Source: Alphaproteobacteria bacterium
GTDB taxonomy: Bacteria; Pseudomonadota; Alphaproteobacteria; Caedimonadales; UBA9215
Length of the DNA: 43,559 nucleotides
NCBI GenBank assembly: GCA_024281375.1
Contig: JAJSAD010000053.1
Span: 1 to 43,559, forward strand
Direction: 5' to 3'
The notes below the pieces were generated by a model, which searched no databases, was not told where the DNA came from, and saw only the letters and a list, made by a program, of their open reading frames with translations. Within the stretch, counting starts at the first letter, position 1; each line of letters opens with the position of its first letter. Made by a program: the position numbers and the translations under genes. Shown piece after piece: positions 25,963-34,847 of the stretch.

Positions 25963-26598
25963 ATGAAACCCTACACAAAAGCCATGGCAAAGGAATTTTT
26001 TGATATCCTTGCCACAACCCATCCGGCCGCCAAGACAGAGCTTAATTACGTAAACCATTATACGTTGTTGGTAGCTGTTGCGCTCTCGGCACAATCCACC
26101 GATGTGGGGGTGAACAAAGCAACCAAAGCGCTTTTTGAGAGGGTGACGACGCCTCAGCAGATGCTGGATTTGGGAGAAGACGGCTTAAAAAAATACATCA
26201 AAACCATCGGTCTTTATAATACCAAGGCCAAAAATGTTCTCAAGACCGCAAAAATTCTGGTGGAACAGCATAGGGGAGCAGTGCCAGATGATCGCAAAAG
26301 CCTTGAAGCCCTCGCAGGAGTGGGGCGCAAAACAGCCAATGTAATTTTGAATGTGGCTTTTGGTCACCCGACGATTGCCGTAGATACCCACTTATTTAGA
26401 CTGGGAAATCGCATTGGTCTTGCGCCGGGTAAAACACCCCTTGAGGTTGAAAAAGCTTATGAAAAAATCATCCCTCAAAAGCATATGCAGGATGCTCATT
26501 TGGCTTTGATCCTCCAGGGGCGTTATACGTGTAAGGCGCAAAAACCTTTATGTACACAATGTCCCGTTAGTCATTTGTGTTACTTTTTTGAGCCGTAA
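25963..26598 (+). CDS. nth: Endonuclease III
   Basis: This 211-residue DNA glycosylase/AP lyase removes oxidised pyrimidines in base-excision repair. The helix-hairpin-helix ALAGVGRKTANVIL contains catalytic Lys123, and Asp141 lies in IAVDTHLFR. The [4Fe-4S] cysteines are 190, 197, 200 and 206 (C-x6-C-x2-C-x5-C). I start it at ATG 25963 (MKPYTKAM); ATG 25945 overlaps the toxin and would add six residues. No clear ribosome-binding site precedes either start, so expression may depend on the toxin transcript. Its 3' end overlaps the convergent methyltransferase gene by 32 bases. Confidence 0.95.
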   Translation: MKPYTKAMAKEFFDILATTHPAAKTELNYVNHYTLLVAVALSAQSTDVGVNKATKALFERVTTPQQMLDLGEDGLKKYIKTIGLYNTKAKNVLKTAKILVEQHRGAVPDDRKSLEALAGVGRKTANVILNVAFGHPTIAVDTHLFRLGNRIGLAPGKTPLEVEKAYEKIIPQKHMQDAHLALILQGRYTCKAQKPLCTQCPVSHLCYFFEP

Positions 26599-27640
26599 TC
26601 CAAAGGACATGTTCCCCTTTTCTAAAGTCATCTGCCCCGAGAGTATTACCAACATCCTGATAATTACCGTTTAAATATAGGCAATTAATAACCTCATACC
26701 CGCTGCCCTCAAAGACTTCTCTTAGTGTATCAGCATCAAAAAAATGTACAGCAAGTCCACCCATGTGGTCTGAGTTTTTGGGAGTCGTTGTCTCCACGGC
26801 ATAGTAATGACCAGGCTTCTCATGAGCTTGTGCAACTCTTGTGCTGTCCTGCGTAAAAACCATGTGCCCTGGAAAATCACTCTTGGCGGCTTTTTGGTCA
26901 ACGAAGAGGTCCACAGCTTTCCCAAAAGGGGCATGGACCAGCGCTGTAATTGTCCCACCAGAAGCCATTTTTTTATGTAAACCTGATAAAAAGAGGGGAA
27001 GTTGTGTTGGAGTTAAGAAATGGAGAAAGTGCCCCATATAAGCAACATCGATTAAACGATCCTTAGGATACATCTTTTCTGAGTCAAGTTGTAAAGCATC
27101 ACCACGAAACATGGTTAGATTATCCCACCACGCTTTTTTTTGTGTCTCATTGATGGCAACATCTTTGAGAGCCTTATAAACTCTTTTCTGTGCTTGGGTG
27201 GCAACAGTGACATTTTGTTCAATACTAAATACTCTGCCTCCTGCAAAGGTCACATAGAGTGATATTTGTCCATAACCAGAACCAAAATCGTAGAATATAG
27301 GTGCCGCTGCACCGCTTAAAACTCGTTGATTAATAGGAATTAACACAGATAAAATAGAGGGACTCATGTGAGGAAAGCTATATCCAAAATCCACTGTGAC
27401 AGCGTTATTATCTTGAGGAATACCTTGCGTTTTTGCAGTATATATTATGTTTACGATCTTATCAGCTTGATCGCCTGTAAAGTGTTGAGTTCCAAAAGCT
27501 GCTGGAATGACTTGAGTTTTAATATAGAGTTTGGTTGCGGCTGTTCGTTGGTCTGGTTGAGGATCAGATAAATCTGAGGCAAACCCATTGGAAAATAGAA
27601 TTAAAAAAGTAAAAATTATTTTGTATAAAAAATGTTTCAT
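26567..27640 (-). CDS. Secreted SAM-dependent methyltransferase-like protein
   Basis: A 357-residue protein with a signal peptide (MKHFLYKIIFTFLILFSNG, then FASD). The central part is a class I methyltransferase fold: motif I FYDFGSGYGQISLY, a GGRVFSIEQN strand whose acidic residue would bind the ribose of SAM, then MFRGDALQL, DVAYMGHFLHFLTP (motif IV-like) and MASGGTITALVHAP. It also has a C-terminal beta part. The substrate is unknown. Exported class I methyltransferases are rare in bacteria because SAM is cytoplasmic; delivery into a host cell would make sense of this one, and that is an inference. A strong promoter precedes it. Confidence 0.8.
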   Translation of the reverse strand: MKHFLYKIIFTFLILFSNGFASDLSDPQPDQRTAATKLYIKTQVIPAAFGTQHFTGDQADKIVNIIYTAKTQGIPQDNNAVTVDFGYSFPHMSPSILSVLIPINQRVLSGAAAPIFYDFGSGYGQISLYVTFAGGRVFSIEQNVTVATQAQKRVYKALKDVAINETQKKAWWDNLTMFRGDALQLDSEKMYPKDRLIDVAYMGHFLHFLTPTQLPLFLSGLHKKMASGGTITALVHAPFGKAVDLFVDQKAAKSDFPGHMVFTQDSTRVAQAHEKPGHYYAVETTTPKNSDHMGGLAVHFFDADTLREVFEGSGYEVINCLYLNGNYQDVGNTLGADDFRKGEHVLWITAQKSNTND

Positions 27641-27704
27641 TGTATATCCATTTATTTTATTTATTTGTTCAAAATAAAATCATACACAAATTATTTTTTT
27701 ATTC

Positions 27705-27733
27705 TTTATAAACAAATAATAACAAAAAGTCAA
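27705..27733 (-). promoter_or_regulatory. Promoter of the secreted methyltransferase gene
   Basis: On the minus strand, TTGACT (27733-27728), 17 bases, TATAAA (27710-27705). The leader is about 58 bases. Confidence 0.7.
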
Positions 27734-27749
27734 AATTTTTTTTGATATT

Positions 27750-27776
27750 AAAAAACCCTGTCAGTTCACAGGGTTT
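27750..27776 (-). terminator. Terminator after rpoZ
   Basis: Minus strand: AAACCCTGT, loop GAACTG, ACAGGGTTT and further T. It lies 24 bases past the restored rpoZ stop (27800) and inside the frame-shifted reading. Confidence 0.85.
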
Positions 27777-27799
27777 GTTTTAAAAACGAGAGAGACGTT

Positions 27800-28227
27800 T
27801 TAAGCGTCTTCTGAACTATCTTTTGCAAGACTATCAACGGGCGTTGAGATATTTTCAACTTGCATGTTTTTTCAATCGCGGCAAATTCTGCTTCAAGGGC
27901 CGCTTCAGTTTCATCAACTTCACCGGTAAGGCTCAGGTCAAAAGAGCTCGTATTTGGAGTTGCGGCGGCATTGACCTCTTCTGTGTCAGCGAGTTCATGG
28001 GCAATTTGACGACGGAAAGCCATCAAAGTGGCATCATTCAATTTTTGAATATCAACGGTTTCTCCGGCAATTTCACGCAACGAGACAACAGCATTTTTAT
28101 CTTTTTTGCGCTCGACAGTCAGAGGAGCACCCGCAGAAAGCTGACGGGCACGCTGAGCTGCTGTGACAACGAGCTCAAAACGATTTGGAATCTTTTTTAC
28201 ACAATCTTCAACGGTAACGCGGGCCAT
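27800..28227 (-). CDS. rpoZ: RNA polymerase omega subunit, with a one-base frameshift near the C-terminus
   Basis: Omega helps assemble RNA polymerase and, in many bacteria, binds ppGpp. The start [20 protein letters not shown] and the following [12 protein letters not shown] are diagnostic. The conserved part ends by about residue 70; the acidic tail to about 118 is normal for alphaproteobacteria. At a run of six T on the plus strand (27867-27872) the frame appears to lack one base. With a seventh A on the coding strand it reads [22 protein letters not shown] and stops at 27800, just before the terminator. As given, it reads a basic tail ([15 protein letters not shown]) running into the terminator to 27766. 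The functional core is unaffected. rpmJ lies 47 bases upstream on the same strand. Confidence 0.9.
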
Positions 28228-28274
28228 ACTAAAACCTTAATTTTATAGGGTTAAAACAAAAAAGGAGTGGTCGA

Positions 28275-28400
28275 CTAACCTTGACGAGCCTTAAAACGAG
28301 GATTCTTTTTATTAATGACATAAAGACGGCCACGACGGCGGATGATACGACAGTTTTTATCACGGTTCTTTAGGGTTTTAAGGGAACTAGCAACTTTCAT
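28275..28400 (-). CDS. rpmJ: Ribosomal protein bL36 (zinc-free type)
   Basis: A 41-residue ribosomal protein: [16 protein letters not shown], then [18 protein letters not shown] and RFKARQG. This matches the long, zinc-independent form of L36, which keeps only one cysteine instead of the CxxC...C...H set. It is part of the large subunit. GGAGAC is close upstream. It is easily missed because of its size. It shares the minus strand with rpoZ, with which it is probably cotranscribed. Confidence 0.95.
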   Translation of the reverse strand: MKVASSLKTLKNRDKNCRIIRRRGRLYVINKKNPRFKARQG

Positions 28401-28552
28401 AATGGTCTCCAAAAATAGAATATGTTCTTCTTTTATAGATTTCAAGGGCACTTGTCAAGTCTCTCGTGCTCGTGACAATGACTATAATTGGCTTGTTGGG
28501 TTATGACATCTGTGAAATAATGATGAGTATTATTAAAAAAGGAATCCATTTT

Positions 28553-29044
28553 ATGAAAACATCGTTGAAAAATATTGTAGCCGTTTCTCTTGTCGTCCCC
28601 TCCCTTCTTATGATGACGGGGTGTGCGCGAAATATTGGAGCAAGTAATTATGCAGCCGGTAGCGTTGGGGAGAGCATGACCTCTTATCCCGGGGTGATTG
28701 TCTCAAAACGTCAGGTAACAATCCAGGATCAAGATAAACTTCAAGATAATACCCTCGGTATGGTTGCTGGTGGTGTTGGAGGCGGTTTGATCGGAAGCAC
28801 CATTGGTCAAGGTAAAGGAAGTACCCTTGCGGCCGTTGGGGGAGCTGCCGCTGGTGCGCTTGCTGGAGCTTATGCCCAACAAGAACTCTCAAAACAAAAT
28901 GCTCTGGAATATACAATTCAATTGGATAACGGCACTCTTAAGACTGTTGTGCAAGGATTGGATATTAACTTAGCACCGGGTCAACGGGTTATCCTTCATA
29001 TCAGCCACCATGGCCGCTCTCGCATTGTTCCTTTTAATGGGTAA
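28553..29044 (+). CDS. SlyB/Pcp-like outer-membrane lipoprotein with a glycine zipper
   Basis: The ATG at 28553, with AAAGGA about 10 bases upstream, gives 163 residues beginning MKTSLKNIVAVSLVVPSLLM and a lipobox ending in MTGC (Cys24). A glycine-zipper segment follows (GMVAGGVGGGLIGSTIGQG, then AAVGGAAAGALAGAY), typical of the SlyB/Pcp/OsmB group thought to span or stiffen the outer membrane. The last 55 residues form a small beta domain (YTIQLDNGTLKTVVQGLD). Upstream in-frame ATG codons (from 28466) would add a non-signal extension and are not used. A good terminator follows. Confidence 0.9.
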   Translation: MKTSLKNIVAVSLVVPSLLMMTGCARNIGASNYAAGSVGESMTSYPGVIVSKRQVTIQDQDKLQDNTLGMVAGGVGGGLIGSTIGQGKGSTLAAVGGAAAGALAGAYAQQELSKQNALEYTIQLDNGTLKTVVQGLDINLAPGQRVILHISHHGRSRIVPFNG

Positions 29045-29089
29045 TGTTTGTAAGTAATTATTCATTCATTCATTCATGACCATAGGGTG

Positions 29090-29119
29090 CCCAGCAGAAA
29101 TGCTGGGTTCTTTCTTTTT
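29090..29119 (+). terminator. Terminator after the SlyB-like gene
   Basis: CCCAGCA, loop GAAA, TGCTGGG, then TTCTTTCTTTTT. A four-fold ATTC tandem repeat (29060-29078) precedes it. Confidence 0.88.
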
Positions 29120-29132
29120 ATTTAAAAAAATA

Positions 29133-29161
29133 TTGACAAGTTTTAAAAATTAATTTAAGTT
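29133..29161 (+). promoter_or_regulatory. Promoter of the F-box/Sel1-like protein gene
   Basis: TTGACA (29133-29138), 17 bases and TAAGTT (29156-29161). The leader is about 65 bases. Confidence 0.6.
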
Positions 29162-29226
29162 TTCTTTTGTTATTTTACAAAAAACTAAATTTTTGATTAT
29201 ATTCAAGAAATAAACCTACGGGACAT

Positions 29227-30606
29227 ATGATTATGAAGAAATCTTTTATTCTATCTACTGTTATTACGCTTTTTTTAACGGCATCGTTAAGGGCAGGAGG
29301 TCCCGTTAAAGGGGAGCCTCTTGAGCAAACTTCTGGTCACATAGGGATAGAGGTACCCGTTGATTATATATCAGGTCTACCACCAGAATTAAAAATATTA
29401 GTCCTGTCACAGAATTTATCACCAGAGGATCTTGCTCACGTTTCTTGTGTGAGTCATTCTTGGTATGTCGCAGCACATGATAAGTGTGTGTGGCAACCTT
29501 GTGCCGAGCATTTTTCACTAAGGAATGCTTTTATCTCTGCACTTTATGCCCCTAGCTTTCCACCTTCAGCAAAAAAACAACGGATAATGTTTACTTCCCT
29601 TAGAAAGCCCATCGCTTCTTTTTTGAGGGCTTTGTGTTCGTCAATGTCCGATGATGATTCAACAAAGAAGAGGCTTGCGATATTTATTACACATTGTGAT
29701 AAATGCCAACAAATTTCTATGGATTTCGAGGGTAAATATGCATTCTCCTTGAATAAAACACTTCTTTCCTATGGTAATCAATATGCTCGTGCAAGAGTAG
29801 TATTTGGTCTGGAACGTGGAGAGTATGGATACAAAGAAAACCTTGTTCAAGCAAAAGTCGTGATAGAGCAAGGAGTTGAGAGGGGAGAACAATGGGCCCT
29901 TGAAAAAAAAGTGAAATCTCTTTCACATGGATGGCATGGATATGATCAGGACGTTGTTCAAGCAAAAGTCGTGATAGAGCAAGGAGTTGAGAGGGGAGAA
30001 CAATGGGCCCTTGAGAGAAAAATCAAACTTCTTAAAAATGGATGGCATGGATATGATCAGGACGTTGTTCAAGCACAGTCTTTGATTAACAGGCTTATTG
30101 GGGAACGCTGTCAGTGGGTCCTTGAAAGAGAAGTCAAATATTTTGAAAATGGATGGTATGGATATGATCAGGACGTTGTTCAAGCAAAAGCCATGATAGA
30201 GCAAGGAGTTGAGAGGGGAGAACAATGGGCCCTTGAAGAAAAAGTGAAATCTCTTTCACATGGAGGGCATGGGTCTGAGATAAACCCTGTTAAAGCAAAG
30301 GATGTGATTGAAAATTTTATCGAAAAAGGTTATCAAGGCGTTATTTATAAAAAAGTAGGTGGTCTTTTTTTTGGTCATTACCCTTATAAAAAAAATATAA
30401 AGGCAGGTCACTCTTTTATAAACGAACTCATTGCGGCGGGTAACGAGGATGCCATTGTATTAAAAGCAATTTTTATGGCCTTTGGTTTATTTGAGCATAA
30501 GAAAAATCTTGACGGCGCCGTTGAGCTGGTTGAAAAATATGGAGTACATCCTTATGAAAATTGGGTTTTTAAAGATTTTTCCTCTGCTGCTGCGGTTGCT
30601 CCATGA
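29227..30606 (+). CDS. Secreted F-box protein with Sel1-like 37-residue repeats
   Basis: A 459-residue exported protein (signal peptide MIMKKSFILSTVITLFLTAS, ending near RAGG). Residues about 49-95 form an F-box: GLPPELKILVLSQNLSPEDLAHVSCVSHSW. F-boxes bind Skp1 in eukaryotic SCF ubiquitin ligases and occur in effectors of amoeba-dwelling bacteria. From about residue 200 there are 37-residue units of the pattern GYDQDVVQAKVVIEQGVERG...AL, exactly 111 bases apart (29842, 29953, 30064, 30175, 30286), then a divergent sixth at about 30397. They resemble Sel1-like repeats. The first, second and fourth are nearly identical at DNA level, so copy number may vary. A 49-base tandem duplication (30554-30651) shortens the C-terminus. 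Acting on host ubiquitin is an inference. Confidence 0.82.
   Translation: MIMKKSFILSTVITLFLTASLRAGGPVKGEPLEQTSGHIGIEVPVDYISGLPPELKILVLSQNLSPEDLAHVSCVSHSWYVAAHDKCVWQPCAEHFSLRNAFISALYAPSFPPSAKKQRIMFTSLRKPIASFLRALCSSMSDDDSTKKRLAIFITHCDKCQQISMDFEGKYAFSLNKTLLSYGNQYARARVVFGLERGEYGYKENLVQAKVVIEQGVERGEQWALEKKVKSLSHGWHGYDQDVVQAKVVIEQGVERGEQWALERKIKLLKNGWHGYDQDVVQAQSLINRLIGERCQWVLEREVKYFENGWYGYDQDVVQAKAMIEQGVERGEQWALEEKVKSLSHGGHGSEINPVKAKDVIENFIEKGYQGVIYKKVGGLFFGHYPYKKNIKAGHSFINELIAAGNEDAIVLKAIFMAFGLFEHKKNLDGAVELVEKYGVHPYENWVFKDFSSAAAVAP
29842..30396 (+). repeat. Five tandem 111-base units in the F-box gene
   Basis: Units start at 29842, 29953, 30064, 30175 and 30286, all with exact 111-base spacing. 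Copies 1, 2 and 4 share long identical stretches such as GAGTTGAGAGGGGAGAACAA; copies 3 and 5 are diverged. Confidence 0.9.
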
Positions 30607-30651
30607 AAATTGGGTTTTTAAAGATTTTTCTTCTGCTGCTGCGGTTGCTCC
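30554..30651. repeat. 49-base tandem duplication at the 3' end of the F-box gene
   Basis: ATGAAAATTGGGTTTTTAAA occurs at 30554 and 30603, followed by the same GCTGCTGCGGTTGCTCC. The period of 49 is not a multiple of three, so the frame stops at TGA 30604-30606. With one unit it would run on as PPQPFWQKILTFKFW. Confidence 0.9.
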
Positions 30652-30736
30652 TCCTCAGCCTTTTTGGCAGAAAATTCTTACCTTTAAATTTTGGTAAAAA
30701 CCTATACACTGTGGTCATTCACTTTAAAGAGAAAGC

Positions 30737-32572
30737 ATGGCCACTTTTTCATCCAGTTTCTTAGATCAAATTAGGCGGCGCCTCTCCTTAGCGGATGTCA
30801 TTGGGCGCTATGCCACCGTGCAAAAACGGGGCTCTAATCTGCTGGCCTGTTGTCCTTTTCATAAAGAAAAAACACCGTCCTTTTACATTTATGAAGAAGA
30901 CGGACACTATCATTGTTATGGCTGCAAGGCCCACGGGGATGTCTTTGCCTTTTTGATGGAGAAAAAAGGATATACGTTTCCGGAGGTGGTGGAGGAACTT
31001 GCGGGTCAAGCAGGTCTTCAAATCCCTCGGGACGGGGAGAGTGATCGAAAAGATAATCTTGCCAAAGAACAACGAGAGCTTTTCCACGAAATCATGGAGC
31101 AGGCCGCAAAATTTTATGAAAAACAACTCCTCAGTAATAGAGGCTCTCAGGCTAAAAGATATATCGATAATCGAGGCATTACCCCAAAAACACAAAAGAT
31201 TTTTCGGCTAGGATATGCGCCTCGTGGGAATGTTTTATCAGAACATTTACAAGGGCTAACCTATAAAATTGATGACTTAAAAACCTTAGGGCTCGTGAAG
31301 GAATCACGGGACCGTCCTGGAGAGCATTATGATAATTTTCGAGACCGGTTAATTTTTCCCATCTGGGATAATCGCGGCAAGGTCATTGCTTTTGGGGGTC
31401 GTATTCTGGGCGCAGGGGAGCCCAAATATCTGAATTCTCCGGAAACACCTTTGTATCATAAGGGCCATATTGTTTATGGCTATCACTTGGCCCGTGAGTA
31501 TAAAGCTAAAGAAGCTCCTGTTATTTGTAGTGAAGGGTATATGGATGTGATTGCCCTCCATCAAGGGGGCTTCAAGGGAGCCGTTGCCCCTTTGGGGACG
31601 GCGATTACGGAAAGCCAGGTGCGCTTGTTGTGGTGTTTGCACAAGGAACCTATTATTTGTTTGGATGGGGACAGTGCCGGTGAAAAAGCGGCTTTTCGAG
31701 CCCTTGAAATAGCGTTGCCTGTACTGCAAGCTGGTCATAGTTTGCGCTTTGTTTCCCTACCACCAGGAGAAGACCCAGATACATTGATTCAGGCGGGTAA
31801 GGGGTCTCTTTTACAAAATCTTTATGAGACAGCTTCTCCGTTGGTAGAAAAATTATGGAACACAACTATTGCTGGGGTGAGTCTTGACACGCCAGAACAG
31901 AAGGCTGCGTTGCGTAAAAAGCTCTTTGGTTTTTTGGGGAAGATTCGAGATGGGAGCGTTCGCACAGGATACGAATTCGATATTAATGCGCGTATGCGGG
32001 CTCATTTGCGGCAACTGTCTGCAGATAAATATAATCAGGAAAGGGGACACTCTGTAAAACGTCATTTCCAGAGCTCTTTTGCAAGACAAGCATCTGCCAA
32101 AGCAACAGCTCTTTATTCTATTAATGTGAATGACTTGCAAACCCGTATCCTTTTTGCGTGTATTCTGAATCATCCCGGTATTTTATCTGATGTTGAGCAT
32201 GAATTTATGGAAATAAATTTTGAGAATTCTGCGTTCATGACCTTGCGTGAGGAAATAATGCAGTATCTTTTTGACGGATTAAAGCTTGACAAAGTGTCTC
32301 TAAATAACCATTTGTATGGTAAGGGATTAAGAGATACAGTAGAATCCATATGCAATGCGTCTACGTATACCCATGCGAGATTTGCGCAACCCACTGAAAA
32401 CCAGGACGTCGTTCTAGAGAACTGGCGCAGGATGTGGCACTTTTGCCAAGGGAAAAGCGCGTTAGAGCAAGATTTGTTAGTTGTTCGTGATCAGTTAGGT
32501 CTTGATCCAACGACTGAGAATTTTAGTAAATTAAAGCGCCTTCAAGAAGAGATAGCGCTGTTAAAAAATTAG
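30737..32572 (+). CDS. dnaG: DNA primase
   Basis: This 611-residue enzyme makes RNA primers for replication. The zinc-binding domain has Cys39, His42, Cys60 and Cys63 (CPFH...CYGC). The RNA polymerase core includes GYAPRG-type sequence and YHKGHIVYG. The TOPRIM motif is VICSEGYMDVIALHQGG at about 255-271, followed by ICLDGDSAGEKAA. The C-terminal helicase-binding part is present. Length is typical (E. coli 581). It begins at ATG with AAAGAGAAAGC upstream. rpoD follows after 74 bases, as in the macromolecular synthesis operon, but the gene before it is an F-box effector instead of a housekeeping gene. Confidence 0.96.
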   Translation: MATFSSSFLDQIRRRLSLADVIGRYATVQKRGSNLLACCPFHKEKTPSFYIYEEDGHYHCYGCKAHGDVFAFLMEKKGYTFPEVVEELAGQAGLQIPRDGESDRKDNLAKEQRELFHEIMEQAAKFYEKQLLSNRGSQAKRYIDNRGITPKTQKIFRLGYAPRGNVLSEHLQGLTYKIDDLKTLGLVKESRDRPGEHYDNFRDRLIFPIWDNRGKVIAFGGRILGAGEPKYLNSPETPLYHKGHIVYGYHLAREYKAKEAPVICSEGYMDVIALHQGGFKGAVAPLGTAITESQVRLLWCLHKEPIICLDGDSAGEKAAFRALEIALPVLQAGHSLRFVSLPPGEDPDTLIQAGKGSLLQNLYETASPLVEKLWNTTIAGVSLDTPEQKAALRKKLFGFLGKIRDGSVRTGYEFDINARMRAHLRQLSADKYNQERGHSVKRHFQSSFARQASAKATALYSINVNDLQTRILFACILNHPGILSDVEHEFMEINFENSAFMTLREEIMQYLFDGLKLDKVSLNNHLYGKGLRDTVESICNASTYTHARFAQPTENQDVVLENWRRMWHFCQGKSALEQDLLVVRDQLGLDPTTENFSKLKRLQEEIALLKN

Positions 32573-32646
32573 ATCATCTTGCCCAAATAAGTTACTTTTG
32601 GGTGATGATTTAATGTTGATTTTTATTTTTGATGTGAGGATAAACC

Positions 32647-34704
32647 GTGGCTCGACAAAAAAACAATGTTAGAAAAGATAGTGATGCACTGCAAGACAAC
32701 TCGGAAGCTTTCGAGGGGAAAGATGCAACAAAGCATGAAATCCAAAAACTTTTAGCCAAAGGGCGTGAGCGAGGTCAGCTCACTTATGAAGAGGTCAACA
32801 AAGCGTTGCCTCAGGACGAGATGAGCTCTGAGCAAATCGAAGATATTATGGCAACCATTACGGATATGGGGATTAATATTGTAGAGACTGCTGATGATGT
32901 TGAGGAAACACCTGTTGAAGGCGGGTCTGAAGATGTTTTGAAAACGGCCGCTATTGATGGTAATGCCGATTTACCCGATGATGAAATTGGTGCAAAAAAA
33001 GAAGTAGTGGAAGAAGAAACCAGCGGTAATATTTCTGACACAGAAGCCGGGCGCACCGATGACCCTGTGCGTCTTTATTTACGAGAAATGGGCAAGGTTG
33101 AACTGCTGTCTCGTGAAGGTGAAATTGAGATCGCGAAACGTATTGAAGCGGGTCGCAATATGATGATTGAGGCTATTTGCGAAAGTCCTCTGACCATTCA
33201 AGCGTTGATTGAATGGCGCAGTGCGTTATTGGAAGAGCAGCTTTTGTTGCGTGATGTGATTGATCTGGGGGATACGTATTCCGCTGGTGATGAAGAAGAA
33301 AGTGATGCGACGGAAACCGTTGATGCTTCTGCTGACTCTAAAGATGAAGAGCCTTCCGATAAAAAATCTGATGAGGGAAAAAAGGCGGACGATAAGGCGG
33401 ACGATGAGGACGACGATGAGGATGAAGAAGAAGTTCAAACAACGTCTTTAGCTGAAATGGAAGAAGAGTTGAAACCCCAAGTTCTAGGGCTCTTTTCCAA
33501 GATTGCCAAGACCTACGCCAAGATGAGTAAGGTGCAAGAGGTGCGTTTGAAAGCGGCCGAAGAAGGCAAAAAAGCCGTTCCAAAAGACGATAAAACCTAC
33601 GAAAAATATAAAGCCGTCCTTGTTGAGCTTATGGGCGAAGTGCGTCTAAATAACTTTAGAATTGAACAGTTGGTTGATCAGCTTTATCAATTAAACCGTA
33701 AACTCCTAGGTCTTGAAACAAAGATTATGCGCTTTGCAACGGACTGTGGGGTTAAACGTGAGGTATTCTTAAAAGAATATACGGGTCAAGAAGTAGCCCC
33801 AAAATGGTTTGGAAATTTGGCAGAAAAGAGCGAAAGCTGGAAACAGTTCGTTCAACAACATGGCGAGGAAGTTGAAGAAATCCGTGAGAAAATTTCTGAT
33901 TTGTCTCACCTCGTGGGTATCAGTATTTCGGAATTTAAGCGCATTGCTCAGACCGTTAAAAAGGGAGAGCGTCGCTCGAACGTCGCGAAGAAAGAAATGA
34001 TCGAAGCGAACTTGCGCTTGGTGATTTCCATTGCAAAAAAATATACAAACCGAGGTTTGCAGTTCTTGGACTTGATCCAGGAAGGTAATATTGGTTTGAT
34101 GAAAGCCGTTGATAAGTTTGAGTATCGTCGCGGTTATAAGTTCTCGACCTATGCAACATGGTGGATTCGCCAAGCCATCACGCGGTCTATTGCGGACCAA
34201 GCCCGTACCATTCGTATTCCTGTCCATATGATTGAAACCATTAATAAGTTGGTGCGAACCTCTCGGCAAATGCTTCATGAAATTGGGCGCGAACCTACCC
34301 CAGAAGAGCTTTCCAAGAAGCTTCTGATGCCCGTTGATAAGGTGCGTAAAGTCCTTAAAATCGCAAAAGAGCCCATCAGCCTTGAAACGCCTATTGGGGA
34401 TGAAGAAGATGGGTCACTCGGTGATTTCATTGAAGATAAGAATGCGATTATTCCCATTGAAGCCGCAGTGAACTCTAACTTACGAGGCGCAACAACCAAG
34501 GTTCTCGCAAGTCTTACGCCCCGTGAAGAGCGTGTTCTGCGGATGCGTTTTGGGATCGGCATGAATACGGATCACACTTTAGAAGAGGTTGGTCAACAAT
34601 TCTCTGTGACCCGGGAGCGTATTCGTCAAATCGAAGCAAAAGCGTTGCGTAAACTTAAGCACCCAAGCCGGTCCCGTAAATTGCGTAGTTCCTTGGATAG
34701 TTAA
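32647..34704 (+). CDS. rpoD: Principal sigma factor (sigma-70/RpoD)
   Basis: This 685-residue protein directs RNA polymerase to housekeeping promoters. It starts at GTG 32647, with GAGGAT upstream. Region 1.1 is at the start; region 1.2 has [13 protein letters not shown] long nonconserved region contains an extremely acidic insert of about 50 residues (centred on residues 210-260), lysine-rich at one side, longer than in E. coli. Region 2 includes [20 protein letters not shown] and [15 protein letters not shown]; region 4 has [20 protein letters not shown]. All core DNA-binding regions are intact, which fits the TTGACN-17-TANNNN promoters seen here. It is downstream of dnaG and followed by a terminator. 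Confidence 0.96.
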   Translation: MARQKNNVRKDSDALQDNSEAFEGKDATKHEIQKLLAKGRERGQLTYEEVNKALPQDEMSSEQIEDIMATITDMGINIVETADDVEETPVEGGSEDVLKTAAIDGNADLPDDEIGAKKEVVEEETSGNISDTEAGRTDDPVRLYLREMGKVELLSREGEIEIAKRIEAGRNMMIEAICESPLTIQALIEWRSALLEEQLLLRDVIDLGDTYSAGDEEESDATETVDASADSKDEEPSDKKSDEGKKADDKADDEDDDEDEEEVQTTSLAEMEEELKPQVLGLFSKIAKTYAKMSKVQEVRLKAAEEGKKAVPKDDKTYEKYKAVLVELMGEVRLNNFRIEQLVDQLYQLNRKLLGLETKIMRFATDCGVKREVFLKEYTGQEVAPKWFGNLAEKSESWKQFVQQHGEEVEEIREKISDLSHLVGISISEFKRIAQTVKKGERRSNVAKKEMIEANLRLVISIAKKYTNRGLQFLDLIQEGNIGLMKAVDKFEYRRGYKFSTYATWWIRQAITRSIADQARTIRIPVHMIETINKLVRTSRQMLHEIGREPTPEELSKKLLMPVDKVRKVLKIAKEPISLETPIGDEEDGSLGDFIEDKNAIIPIEAAVNSNLRGATTKVLASLTPREERVLRMRFGIGMNTDHTLEEVGQQFSVTRERIRQIEAKALRKLKHPSRSRKLRSSLDS

Positions 34705-34727
34705 AATTCAGACAGTGTTTAATGTGA

Positions 34728-34757
34728 AAGTCCTTCAATTTTGAGGGGCTTTTTTTA
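34728..34757 (+). terminator. Terminator after rpoD
   Basis: AAGTCCTTCAA pairs with TTGAGGGGCTT (three G-U pairs), then a T-run. It lies 24 bases after the stop codon. Confidence 0.8.
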
Positions 34758-34847
34758 TGTGATAATGCTTTACAGATGAGGAGAGGTCTTTATCATAAGA
34801 ACTTATTAGGGGCAAAAAAAGAATTTTTAAAACAGGGACAACAACTT

